This document shows positions 32,426 to 40,733 of a stretch of DNA of 64,000 nt, one piece after another. The notes under the pieces are model-generated. The model saw only the letters and a list, made by a program, of their open reading frames with translations, was not told where the DNA came from and did not search any database. Position 1 is the stretch's first letter. Each line of letters opens with the position of its first letter. Origin of the DNA: Streptomyces acidiscabies. GTDB taxonomy: Bacteria > Actinomycetota > Actinomycetes > Streptomycetales > Streptomycetaceae. A program made the translations under genes and the position numbers. The stretch covers positions 4,712,001 through 4,776,000 of the forward strand of contig NZ_JAGJBY010000002.1 in NCBI RefSeq assembly GCF_020010905.1, in the 5' to 3' direction.

Positions 32426-34678
32426 ATGACCGTGACCACGGCGGCGGACAGCCGTACGGCCTGGCGGGGCTTCGAGGGGAGCGGCTGGCGGGAGCGGATC
32501 GACGTGCGCGACTTCATCCAGGCCAACTACACCCCGTACGAGGGCGACGCGGACTTTCTGGCCGGCCCCACCGACCGCACCCGCGCCGTCTGGGAGAAGG
32601 TCAGCGCGCTGTTCCCCGAGGAGCGCGCCCGCGGCGTCCTCGACGTCGACACCGCCACCCCCTCCACGATCACCTCCCACGCCCCCGGCTGGATCGACCG
32701 CGACCGCGAGCTGATCGTCGGCCTCCAGACCGACGCCCCGCTCAAGCGCGCGATCATGCCGGGCGGCGGCCTGCGCATGGTGGAGAGCGGCCTGCGCGCG
32801 TACGGCTACGAACCCGACCCGTTCGTGACGAGGGTCTTCGGGACGTACCGCAAGACCCACAACGACGGCGTGTTCGACGCGTACACCCCCGAGATGCGCG
32901 CCGCCCGCCGGGCCGGCGTCATCACCGGCCTCCCGGACGCCTACGGACGCGGACGGATCATCGGCGACTACCGGCGCGTGGCCCTGTACGGCACGGACCG
33001 GCTGACCGAGGCCAAGAAGGCGGAGCGGGCCCTGCTGGACGCCCGCCCCTCCAGCCCCGACGTCATCCGCGACCGGGAGGAACTCGCCGAGCAGATCAAG
33101 GCGCTGGGCGAACTCACCACGATGGCCGCCTCCTACGGCTGCGACGTCTCCCGCCCCGCAGCCACCGCCCACGAGGCCGTCCAGTGGCTCTACCTCGGCT
33201 ACCTCGCGGCGGTGAAGGAGCAGAACGGCGCCGCGATGTCGCTCGGCCGCACCTCCACCTTCCTCGACGTCCACCTCCAGCGCGACCTCGCGGACGGCGT
33301 CCTCGACGAGACCCGCGCCCAGGAACTGATCGACGACTTCGTCATCAAGCTCCGCATCGTCCGCTTCCTGCGCACCCCCGAGTACGACGCCCTCTTCTCC
33401 GGCGACCCGACCTGGGTGACGGAGTCGATCGGTGGCATGGGCGCCGACGGCCGCACCCTGGTCACCCGCACCTCCTTCCGCTTCCTCCAGACCCTGTACA
33501 ACCTCGGCCCCGCCCCGGAACCCAACCTCACCGTGCTGTGGTCGCCCCGACTGCCCGCCGGGTTCAAGGAGTTCTGCGCGCGGGTCTCCATCGACACCAG
33601 CGCCGTCCAGTACGAGTCCGACGACCTGACCCGTCCGCGCACCGGCGACGACACCGCGATCGCCTGCTGCGTCTCCGCGATGGCGGTCGGCCGCCAGATG
33701 CAGTTCTTCGGCGCCCGCGTCAACCTCGCCAAGGCCCTGCTGTACGCCGTCAACGGCGGCCGGGACGAGATGACCGGCGACCAGATCGCACCCCCGGCGC
33801 CCCCGCTGACGGGGGAGTACCTGGAGTACGAGGAACTGTTCGCGGCGTACGACAAGGTCCTCGACTGGCTGGCGCAGACCTACGTCAACACCCTGAACGT
33901 CATCCACTACATGCACGACAAGTACGCCTACGAACGCCTGGAGATGGCCCTGCACAACCACCCCGTGCACCGCTTCATGGCGTGCGGCATCGCGGGCCTG
34001 TCGGTCGCCGCGGACAGCCTCTCGGCCGTCAAACACGCACGCGTGAAGGTGTTCCGGGACGCCACCGGCCTCGCCGTCGACTTCCGCACCGAGGGCGACT
34101 TCCCCGCGTACGGCAACAACGACGACCGCGTCGACCGGATCGCCGTCGGCCTCGTCGAGTCGTTCATGGCGAAGGTGCGCCGCCACCCCACGTACCGGAA
34201 CGCCGAGCACACCCAGTCCGTCCTGACGATCACCTCGAACGTCGTCTACGGCAAGCACACCGGCAACACCCCCGACGGCCGCCGCGCCGGACAGCCCTTC
34301 GCGCCCGGCGCCAACCCGATGAACGGCCGCGACCGGCACGGCGTCGTCGCCTCCGCGCTGTCGGTGGCGAAACTGCCGTACGAACAGGCCCGCGACGGCA
34401 TCTCCCTCACCACGACCATCACCCCGGAGGGCCTGGGCCACAACCCCGCCGAACGCGCCGGGAACCTGGTCGGCATCCTCGACGCCTACACAGCCACCGG
34501 CGGCTTCCACATGAACGTCAACGTTATCGACCGCGCCACCCTCCAGGACGCCATGGACCACCCGGAGAAGTACCCGGACCTGACCATCCGCGTCTCCGGA
34601 TACGCCGTCAACTTCGTCCGCCTGACCCGCGAGCAGCAGCTCGACGTCATCAGCCGCACCTTCCACGGAACGCTGTGA
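32426..34678 (+). CDS. pflB: Pyruvate formate-lyase (glycyl radical enzyme)
   Basis: This 750-residue enzyme converts pyruvate and CoA to acetyl-CoA and formate under anoxia. It has the adjacent catalytic cysteines Cys414-Cys415 in IACCVSAM, which distinguish true formate-lyases from related dehydratases. The radical glycine is Gly725 in RVSGYAVNF near the C-terminus. Other family stretches are SFRFLQTLYNLGPAPEPN and TITSNVVYGKHTGNTPDGR. ATG 32426 has GAGGAGAGGAAC upstream. pflA overlaps by four bases. A glycyl radical enzyme is destroyed by oxygen, so its presence implies real anaerobic episodes. Confidence 0.96.
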   Translation: MTVTTAADSRTAWRGFEGSGWRERIDVRDFIQANYTPYEGDADFLAGPTDRTRAVWEKVSALFPEERARGVLDVDTATPSTITSHAPGWIDRDRELIVGLQTDAPLKRAIMPGGGLRMVESGLRAYGYEPDPFVTRVFGTYRKTHNDGVFDAYTPEMRAARRAGVITGLPDAYGRGRIIGDYRRVALYGTDRLTEAKKAERALLDARPSSPDVIRDREELAEQIKALGELTTMAASYGCDVSRPAATAHEAVQWLYLGYLAAVKEQNGAAMSLGRTSTFLDVHLQRDLADGVLDETRAQELIDDFVIKLRIVRFLRTPEYDALFSGDPTWVTESIGGMGADGRTLVTRTSFRFLQTLYNLGPAPEPNLTVLWSPRLPAGFKEFCARVSIDTSAVQYESDDLTRPRTGDDTAIACCVSAMAVGRQMQFFGARVNLAKALLYAVNGGRDEMTGDQIAPPAPPLTGEYLEYEELFAAYDKVLDWLAQTYVNTLNVIHYMHDKYAYERLEMALHNHPVHRFMACGIAGLSVAADSLSAVKHARVKVFRDATGLAVDFRTEGDFPAYGNNDDRVDRIAVGLVESFMAKVRRHPTYRNAEHTQSVLTITSNVVYGKHTGNTPDGRRAGQPFAPGANPMNGRDRHGVVASALSVAKLPYEQARDGISLTTTITPEGLGHNPAERAGNLVGILDAYTATGGFHMNVNVIDRATLQDAMDHPEKYPDLTIRVSGYAVNFVRLTREQQLDVISRTFHGTL

Positions 34679-35409
34679 CCGCCACGACCGGCCGGATCCA
34701 CTCCTGGGACCTGTCCACCGGCGTGGACGGCCCCGGGACCCGGTTCGTCCTGTTCGTGTCCGGCTGCCCGCTGCGCTGCCTGTACTGCGCCAACCCCGAC
34801 ACCTGGCACCTGCGCGACGGCCGGGAGACGACCGTCGACGAGGTGATGGCCAGGATCGAACAGCACCGCCCCTTCCTCACCGCCTCGGGCGGCGGCGTCA
34901 CCCTCACCGGCGGCGAACCACTCCTCCAGCCCGCCTTCACCGGCGAGATCCTGCGCCGCTGCAAGGCGCTCGGCCTGCACACCGCCCTCGACACGTCCGG
35001 CTTCCCCGGCGCCCGCGCCGACGACACCCTCCTCGCCCGCACCGACCTCGTCCTGCTGGACATCAAGTCCTTCGACATCCGGGCCTACCGGCGCCTGACC
35101 GGCGCCCACCTCGCCCCCACCCTCACCTTCGCGACCCGCCTCGACCGCCTCGGCGTCCCGATGTGGATCCGCTACGTCCTGGTCCCCGGCTGGACCGACG
35201 ACCCCGACGCCGTCGACGGCCTGGCCCGCTTCGTCGCCGGCCTCGGCTCCGTGGACCGCGTCGACGTCCTGCCCTTCCACAAGCTCGGCGCCCACAAGTA
35301 CGACACCCTCGGCATCCCCTTCCCGCTGCGCGACACCCCGACCCCGTCCCCGGACCTCACCGAGAGCGTCCGCGCCCGCTTCCGGGACCACGGAGTGCCC
35401 GCCTACTGA
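34675..35409 (+). CDS. pflA: Pyruvate formate-lyase activating enzyme (radical SAM)
   Basis: This 244-residue radical-SAM activase installs the glycyl radical on PflB. The CxxxCxxC cluster motif is in SGCPLRCLYCANPDTW. GGGVTLTGGEPLLQP is the SAM-binding GGE region, and HKLGAHKY near the C-terminus is typical of PflA. Length matches the family. GTG 34675 overlaps the pflB stop. The last 7 bases overlap the end of the convergent sulP gene. Confidence 0.95.
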   Translation: MTATTGRIHSWDLSTGVDGPGTRFVLFVSGCPLRCLYCANPDTWHLRDGRETTVDEVMARIEQHRPFLTASGGGVTLTGGEPLLQPAFTGEILRRCKALGLHTALDTSGFPGARADDTLLARTDLVLLDIKSFDIRAYRRLTGAHLAPTLTFATRLDRLGVPMWIRYVLVPGWTDDPDAVDGLARFVAGLGSVDRVDVLPFHKLGAHKYDTLGIPFPLRDTPTPSPDLTESVRARFRDHGVPAY

Positions 35410-37118
35410 CGCCCCTCCCAGGCCCTGTACGCCGCCACCGCCGTCGGCAGAGTCGGGAAGATCCGCTCCTCCCCGACCGACTCCACCAGCCCGTACGCCC
35501 GCAGGTCGGCCAGCAGATCCTGCTTCACCCGCGCGAGCGCGAACACCACACCCCGGCGCCCGAGTTCACGGCGCAGCTCGTCGACGGCGTCCAGCGCCGT
35601 GATGTCGACCTCGACGTTGGCCTCCGTGTTGAGGACGAACCAGCGCACGGGAGTGGTCTGTCCGTCGACGGCGGCCAGCGCCCGGTGCCTGAAGTTCTCC
35701 GCGTTCGCGAAGAACAGGGGCGAGTCGTAGCGGTACACCAGCAACCCGGGGACCGTACGCGCCTGCGGATAGTCGTCGACGTCGTGCATGCCGGCCACCC
35801 CCGGCACCAGCCCCTCGACCGCGTCGTGCGGACGCGCCACCCGGCTCAGCAGCTCCGCCACCGACAGGCCGACGGCCACGATCACCCCGTAAAGGATGTC
35901 CAGCGCCAGCACCCCGGCCAGACAGCCCAGCGCGAGGAGCAGTTCGCGGCGGCGGAAGGACGCCAGGCGCCGGAAACCCGCGAGGTCGATCATCCGGGTC
36001 GCCGCGTACACGACGAGCGCGCCGAGGACCGCCGAGGGCATCCGGGTCAGCAGCGGGCTCAGGAACAGCAGGACGGCCAGCACCAGCGCGCCCGCGACCA
36101 GCGAGTACGCCTGGCTGCGGGCGTGCGCCGAGGCGGCCAGCGCGGTACGGCTCGCGCTGCTCGACACCGGGAAGCCGTGCAGGACGCCCGCGCCGAGGTT
36201 GGCCGCGCCCAGCGCCAGGAACTCCTGGTCGGCGTCGATCCCGGGACCGTCGCTGAACGCCCGCGCGGTGAGCACGAAATCCGTGTAGGCGACCAGCAGC
36301 ACGCCCAGCGCGGGCAGGACCAGGTGCGGCAGCTCGCCGAGATCGGGGAGGGCCGCGCTCGGCAGGCCGGACGGGACCTCGCCGATCACCTTCAGGCCGT
36401 ACCGCCCGTCGAGGTCGAACACCGCGACGGCGGCCGTGGACAGGACGACCACGAGCAGCGGGCCGGGCACGGACCGTGTGGCCGTCAGGAGGAGGAACGC
36501 CAGGGCGACGGCGGACAGGATCGCGGTCGCCGGGTGGACGTCCGGGACGTGGCGGACGAAGGACCACAGCTGGGGGAGGAACTCCTCGCCGGACGTGCGG
36601 ACGCCCGTCAGCTTCGGCAGCTGGTCCACCATCATGATCAGGGCCACGCCGGTCAGATAGCCGACGAGGACCGGGCGCGACAGCAGGTCCGCGAGGAAGC
36701 CCAGCCGTACCGCACGCGCGGCCAGGCACAGCAGGCCGACCGTCACCGCGAGGGCCGCCGCGAGCGACGCGTACCTCCCGGGGTCACCGGCCGCGAGCGG
36801 CGCGACCACCGTGGCCGTCATCAGCGCGGTCGTCGACTCCGGGCCCACCGACAGCAGCCGCGAGGAACCGAACACGGCGTACAGCCCGAGCGCCGGCAGG
36901 ATCGCCCACAGCCCGGCGACCGGCGGCAGCCCCGCCACCCCCGAATACGCCATGACCTGCGGCACCAGGTACGCGGCCACCGTCACCCCGGCGAGCAGGT
37001 CGCCGGTCAGCCACGTACGCCGGTAGCCCCGCAGCGTGACGAGACCGGGCGCCAGCCGGTGCCATCGGGGGGCGTGCCTGTCCTCGGGCATCTCCTGCCT
37101 TCCGCCGGGGTTCCTCAT
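35403..37118 (-). CDS. SulP-family anion transporter with STAS domain
   Basis: This roughly 570-residue SulP/SLC26 transporter contains the family signature LVPQVMAYSGVAGLPPVAGL in an early helix, then about ten further hydrophobic segments, and a C-terminal STAS domain (LVYRYDSPLFFANAENFRHR; VEVDITALDAVDELRRELG). Substrates in the family include sulfate, bicarbonate and organic anions; none can be assigned here. ATG 37118 has GAGGTGG upstream; ATG 37091 (MPEDRHAP) has GGAAGG and is an equal alternative. It is divergent from the DoxX-like gene across a shared palindromic box, so it is probably co-regulated with the anaerobic genes. Confidence 0.9.
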   Translation of the reverse strand: MRNPGGRQEMPEDRHAPRWHRLAPGLVTLRGYRRTWLTGDLLAGVTVAAYLVPQVMAYSGVAGLPPVAGLWAILPALGLYAVFGSSRLLSVGPESTTALMTATVVAPLAAGDPGRYASLAAALAVTVGLLCLAARAVRLGFLADLLSRPVLVGYLTGVALIMMVDQLPKLTGVRTSGEEFLPQLWSFVRHVPDVHPATAILSAVALAFLLLTATRSVPGPLLVVVLSTAAVAVFDLDGRYGLKVIGEVPSGLPSAALPDLGELPHLVLPALGVLLVAYTDFVLTARAFSDGPGIDADQEFLALGAANLGAGVLHGFPVSSSASRTALAASAHARSQAYSLVAGALVLAVLLFLSPLLTRMPSAVLGALVVYAATRMIDLAGFRRLASFRRRELLLALGCLAGVLALDILYGVIVAVGLSVAELLSRVARPHDAVEGLVPGVAGMHDVDDYPQARTVPGLLVYRYDSPLFFANAENFRHRALAAVDGQTTPVRWFVLNTEANVEVDITALDAVDELRRELGRRGVVFALARVKQDLLADLRAYGLVESVGEERIFPTLPTAVAAYRAWEGRQ

Positions 37119-37173
37119 GATCCACCTCGGTACGACCGGACGCGAGCATCGCGCTGAACGGTCCCGGGGGACA

Positions 37174-37187
37174 GGGCCGTTCGGCCC
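37174..37187. promoter_or_regulatory. DevR/OsdR-like box between sulP and doxX
   Basis: GGGCCGTTCGGCCC lies 56 bp from one sulP start and about 100 bp from the DoxX-like ATG, so it could serve both directions. A poor second copy is centred about 23 bp to the left. Confidence 0.6.
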
Positions 37188-37288
37188 CTCGGCGGCGGAC
37201 CTTCGGCATCCGGCGGTGGTGAGGCCGGGGGAGAAGGGTGAGGGGTGTCGGGCAACGACCTGACCATCCTCGAAGGGAAACCACCGCC

Positions 37289-37876
37289 ATGGCCGTGCAC
37301 GAGCACTTCCACCGTCTCCCGCTCCTCCGTACCCGCGCGGGCGAGGCCGTGCGCACGCACAGTGCATCGGCGTACGCGTTCGCGTCGTTGCGGCTGGTCA
37401 CCGGGTTCGTGTTCCTGTGGGCGTTCCTGGACAAGACGTTCGGGTTCGGTTACGCCACCGCGTCCGGCAAGGGCTGGATCGACGGCGGCTCACCCACCAA
37501 GGGCTTCCTGTCCCACGTCGCCGCCGGACCGATGGAGTCGACGTTCCACTCCTGGGCCGGGGACGCCTGGGCGGACTGGCTGTTCATGCTCGCCCTCCTC
37601 GGTATCGGCCTCGCGCTGGCCGCCGGGGTCGCGCTGCGGATCGCCGCCGTCGCCGGGACCGCGCTGATGGCGTTCATGTGGATCGCCGAATGGCCGCCCG
37701 CCAAGCACCTCTCCGACGGCACCGCGAGCATGTCGACGAACCCGTTCGCCGACTACCACCTCGTCTACGCGATCGTCCTGATCGCCCTCGCGGCCGTCGC
37801 CGCCGGCGACGCACTCGGCCTCGGGCGCGCATGGGCCCGCCTCCCGGTCGTCCGCGACCACGCCTGGCTCCGCTGA
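37289..37876 (+). CDS. DoxX/DoxD-like membrane protein
   Basis: This 195-residue protein has four or five hydrophobic segments (LVTGFVFLWAFLDKTFGFGY; LFMLALLGIGLALAAGVALR; VYAIVLIALAAVAAGDALG). It has the DoxX/DoxD-like arrangement, including a long extracytoplasmic loop after helix 1 with KGWIDGGSPTKGFL. DoxD is the thiosulfate:quinone oxidoreductase membrane subunit of archaea; bacterial relatives are mostly uncharacterised and sometimes linked to redox homeostasis. GAAGGGA precedes the ATG. It sits at the head of a stress-gene run (USP, alcohol dehydrogenase, USP), separated from it by a hairpin. Confidence 0.85.
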   Translation: MAVHEHFHRLPLLRTRAGEAVRTHSASAYAFASLRLVTGFVFLWAFLDKTFGFGYATASGKGWIDGGSPTKGFLSHVAAGPMESTFHSWAGDAWADWLFMLALLGIGLALAAGVALRIAAVAGTALMAFMWIAEWPPAKHLSDGTASMSTNPFADYHLVYAIVLIALAAVAAGDALGLGRAWARLPVVRDHAWLR

Positions 37877-37893
37877 CCAGCCGAACCCCGGAC

Positions 37894-37926
37894 GCGCGGT
37901 GGGCCCGCTCCCTCGGCCCACCGCGC
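37894..37926. terminator. Hairpin between the DoxX-like gene and the USP gene
   Basis: gcgcggtgggcc (37894-37905) and ggcccaccgcgc (37915-37926) pair perfectly over 12 bp with a 9-base loop, 18 bases after the DoxX-like stop and just before the USP ribosome site. It is a terminator or partial attenuator. Confidence 0.6.
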
Positions 37927-37947
37927 CCATCCAAGGAGACGACCACC

Positions 37948-38793
37948 GTGCCCCGTACCGTGACCGTCGGTCTCGACGGCTCCCCCGAAAGCCTCGCCGC
38001 CGCCGAATGGGCCGCCGCGCTCGGCCTCCCGCTCGACCTCGTCCAGGTCTGGGAACCGGTCCCCGCGCCGATGGCCCAGGCCCCGCTCCTGGGCCCCGAG
38101 ACCCACCAGCACTGGACCGACCGCATCCCCCGCGAAGCAGCCGCCGGCCTCCGGCTGAGCCACCCCGGCATCGAGGTGACCACCACGCAGGTCACCGGCC
38201 ACCCCGCCGACGCCCTGATCGAGGCGGCGAAGGACACCGAACTCCTCGTCCTGGGCTCACGCGGCCTCGGCGGGACCGTCGGTTTCCTGCTCGGCTCCGT
38301 CGGCCTCAGCGTCCTGGCCCACGTCCAGCACCCCGTGGTCTTCGTCAAGAAGGACGCGCGGATCTCCACCGGCCCCGTCGTCCTCGGCCTGGACACGGAC
38401 CACCCGGACGCCACCCTGATCACCTTCGCCTTCGAGACCGCCGCCCGCCGCGCCGCACCCCTGCGCGTGGTGCACGCCTGGAACCCGCCCCCGTACATCG
38501 CGTACGGCACCCCCGCCGACCCGGCCCTGCACGAAGCGCTCCTCCAGGGCGAGGCCGAGAGGCTGGCCGAGACCCTGCGGCCCTGGCGCCGCGAGCACCC
38601 CGGCGTGGAGGTCACCGAGCAGGTCCGCTTCGGCAACCCCGCCGTCCGGCTCGTGGACGCCGCCCGTGACGCGTCCCTGGTCGTCGTCGGACGCCGTACC
38701 CGCCACAACCCGTTCGGCATCCACATCGGCCACGTCACCCACGCCGTCCTGCACCACTGCGCGGCCCCCGTCGCCGTCGTCCCCCACGACTGA
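37948..38793 (+). CDS. Tandem universal stress protein
   Basis: This 281-residue protein has two USP domains (about 1-140 and 145-281). Domain 1 ends in LVLGSRGLGGTVGFLLGSVG, a good match to the G-2x-G-9x-G(S/T) ATP-binding loop. Domain 2 (VVVGRRTRHNPFGIHIGHVT) is degenerate. GTG 37948 is chosen for its AAGGAG site. Tandem USPs are hallmarks of the mycobacterial DosR and Streptomyces OsdR regulons and are thought to support survival in hypoxia. It is followed by the alcohol dehydrogenase after 22 bp. Confidence 0.92.
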   Translation: MPRTVTVGLDGSPESLAAAEWAAALGLPLDLVQVWEPVPAPMAQAPLLGPETHQHWTDRIPREAAAGLRLSHPGIEVTTTQVTGHPADALIEAAKDTELLVLGSRGLGGTVGFLLGSVGLSVLAHVQHPVVFVKKDARISTGPVVLGLDTDHPDATLITFAFETAARRAAPLRVVHAWNPPPYIAYGTPADPALHEALLQGEAERLAETLRPWRREHPGVEVTEQVRFGNPAVRLVDAARDASLVVVGRRTRHNPFGIHIGHVTHAVLHHCAAPVAVVPHD

Positions 38794-38815
38794 CCCCCGG
38801 AGAAGAGGAACAGAC

Positions 38816-39838
38816 ATGAAGGCAGCGGTCGTACGAGCTTTCGGCGAGCCCCTGGTCATCGAGGAACGCCCCGACCCGCAGCCCGGTCCCGGCCAGGTCC
38901 GCGTCCTGGTCGAGGCGTCCGGGCTGTGCCACACCGACATCCACGCCGCGCGCGGCGACTGGCCCGTGAAGCCGGCTCCGCCGTTCGTCCCCGGGCACGA
39001 GGGCGTCGGGCTGGTCGAGGCGCTCGGTGAGGGCGTCACCACGCTCGCCGTCGGGCAGCGGGTCGCCGTACCGTGGCTCGGCCGGACGTGCGGGCGGTGC
39101 GAGCACTGCCTGTCCGGGTGGGAGACGCTGTGCGAGGCGCAGGTCAACACCGGGTACGGCTGCGACGGCGGGTACGCGGAGAAGATGCTCGCCTGGGCCG
39201 ACTTCGCGCAGCCGGTGCCCCAGGGGGTCTCCCCGTTCGACGCCGCGCCGCTGACCTGCGCCGGCGTCACCACGTACAAGGCTCTCAAGGTCGCGGGGGT
39301 ACGGCCCGCGCAGCTCGTCGCCGTCTCCGGCGTCGGCGGGCTCGGGCACCTCGCCGTGCAGTACGCCAAGCTCGCCGGGGCCACCGTCGCCGCGATCGAC
39401 GTCACCGACGACAAGCTCGACCTCGCCGCACGCCTCGGCGCCGACCTCGTCATCGACGCCCGCAAGGAGAACGTCGGCGAGGTCCTGAAACGGCACGGCG
39501 GGGCCCACGCGGCGATCGCCCTCGCGGTGGACGACGCCGCCTTCGAGGCCGTCAACGCCGGGCTGCGGCGCGGCGGCAAGCTCGTCATGGTCGCCCTGCC
39601 CGCGCACGGCACGGTCCGGCTGCCGATCTTCGACACGGTCCTCAACGGCACCAGCGTGATCGGCTCGATCGTCGGCACCCGGCAGGACCTCGCCGAGGTC
39701 TTCCGGCTGCACGCGGCCGGCCGCACCGAGGTCCGCTACGAGACCCGCCCGCTCGACGCCGTCAACGACGCGATGGACGAGGTGCTGCGCGGCGAGGTCA
39801 GGGCGCGGATCGTGTTCGACCTGGGCGCGGGGCGGTGA
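38816..39838 (+). CDS. Zinc-dependent alcohol dehydrogenase
   Basis: This 340-residue medium-chain dehydrogenase has catalytic zinc ligands in GLCHTDIHAARGDWP and GHEGVG, a structural zinc site CGRCEHCLSGWETLC, and the NAD-binding GVGGLGHLAVQYAK. It closely resembles AdhA/AdhP-type ethanol dehydrogenases and may recycle NADH when oxygen is short. AGAAGAGGAA precedes ATG 38816. It lies between two USP genes, the same combination known in Streptomyces hypoxia regions. Confidence 0.93.
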   Translation: MKAAVVRAFGEPLVIEERPDPQPGPGQVRVLVEASGLCHTDIHAARGDWPVKPAPPFVPGHEGVGLVEALGEGVTTLAVGQRVAVPWLGRTCGRCEHCLSGWETLCEAQVNTGYGCDGGYAEKMLAWADFAQPVPQGVSPFDAAPLTCAGVTTYKALKVAGVRPAQLVAVSGVGGLGHLAVQYAKLAGATVAAIDVTDDKLDLAARLGADLVIDARKENVGEVLKRHGGAHAAIALAVDDAAFEAVNAGLRRGGKLVMVALPAHGTVRLPIFDTVLNGTSVIGSIVGTRQDLAEVFRLHAAGRTEVRYETRPLDAVNDAMDEVLRGEVRARIVFDLGAGR

Positions 39839-39843
39839 GGGCG

Positions 39844-40683
39844 ATGACACCTCCGGTCGTCGTCGGTGTGGACGGCTCCGAATCCAGCCTGCGTGCCGTC
39901 GACTTCGCGGCCGACGAAGCCGCTTTGCGCGGCGCCCCGCTGCGGTTGGTCCACGCCTCACTGTGGGAGCGCTACGAAGGCTCCTCCCTCGCAGAGAACC
40001 TCGGCAGGCCCGCCGAACGGGTCACTGCCGAGGACATCCTGCGCACGGCCGAACAGCGGGCGACGCTGCGCGGGCCCGGCCTTGAGGTCTCCCTCGACGT
40101 CCTGCCCGAGGAACCCGAGTACGCGCTGATCCGCGAGGGCCGCGACGCGTCCCTCCTGGTGGTCGGCACCCGGGGGCGCGGCGGGCTGGCGGAACTGCTG
40201 CTCGGCTCGGTCAGCCTGGCCGTCGCCGCCCGCGCCGCCTGTCCGGTGATCGTCGTACGCGGCGACCACGACCCGCAGAGACGGGTGGTCGTCGGCATCG
40301 GCGAGCGAGAAGCGGCCCTGGACTTCGCCGTCCAGGAAGCACGGCTGCGGCACGCCACCCTGGACGCCGTACGCGCCTGGCGCTGCCCGGCCCGCGAGTC
40401 CACCGACCACCCGCTGCTCGCCGGGGAACCGGCCCGGCTGCACGAACAGCACGCGGTCGAAGCCCTGGACCGGGCGCTGAAGAACGCGCCCGCGACCGTG
40501 AACCGGCGCACCGCCGAGGGCCCCGCCCGCACGGTCCTGCTGGCCGCCTCCCACGGGGCCGACCTCCTGGTCGTGGGCGCCCGCAGGCACCCGGGCCACC
40601 TCGGCCTCCAGCTCGGGCGCGTCGCCCACGCCGTCCTGCACCACAGCTCCTGCGCCGTCGCGGTGGTGCCCGAACCGGCGTGA
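39844..40683 (+). CDS. Tandem universal stress protein
   Basis: This 279-residue protein has two USP domains. Domain 1 has VVVGVDGSESSLRAVDFA at its start and LLVVGTRGRGGLAELLLGSV as ATP loop. Domain 2 ends in LVVGARRHPGHLGLQLGRV, a degenerate loop, as in the upstream USP. ATG 39844 has GTGAGG close upstream; GTG 39835, overlapping the alcohol dehydrogenase stop, is an alternative. Last gene of the run; a strong terminator follows. Confidence 0.92.
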   Translation: MTPPVVVGVDGSESSLRAVDFAADEAALRGAPLRLVHASLWERYEGSSLAENLGRPAERVTAEDILRTAEQRATLRGPGLEVSLDVLPEEPEYALIREGRDASLLVVGTRGRGGLAELLLGSVSLAVAARAACPVIVVRGDHDPQRRVVVGIGEREAALDFAVQEARLRHATLDAVRAWRCPARESTDHPLLAGEPARLHEQHAVEALDRALKNAPATVNRRTAEGPARTVLLAASHGADLLVVGARRHPGHLGLQLGRVAHAVLHHSSCAVAVVPEPA

Positions 40684-40694
40684 GGGAAAGACAA

Positions 40695-40732
40695 GAACAG
40701 CCGGTCCGGGCCCGTGCCCGGACCGGCTGTTC
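40695..40732. terminator. Strong bidirectional terminator
   Basis: gaacagccggtccgggc (40695-40711) pairs perfectly with 40716-40732 over 17 bp around a CCGT loop. It occupies the gap between the convergent USP and oleate hydratase genes and touches the stop of the latter. Confidence 0.85.
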
Positions 40733-40733
40733 G

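Noticed and set aside
37894..37926. The gggccc-containing hairpin as another regulatory box
   Set aside because: It has a 12-bp stem with a 9-base loop and sits just after a stop codon; it does not have the 6-2-6 layout of the boxes.
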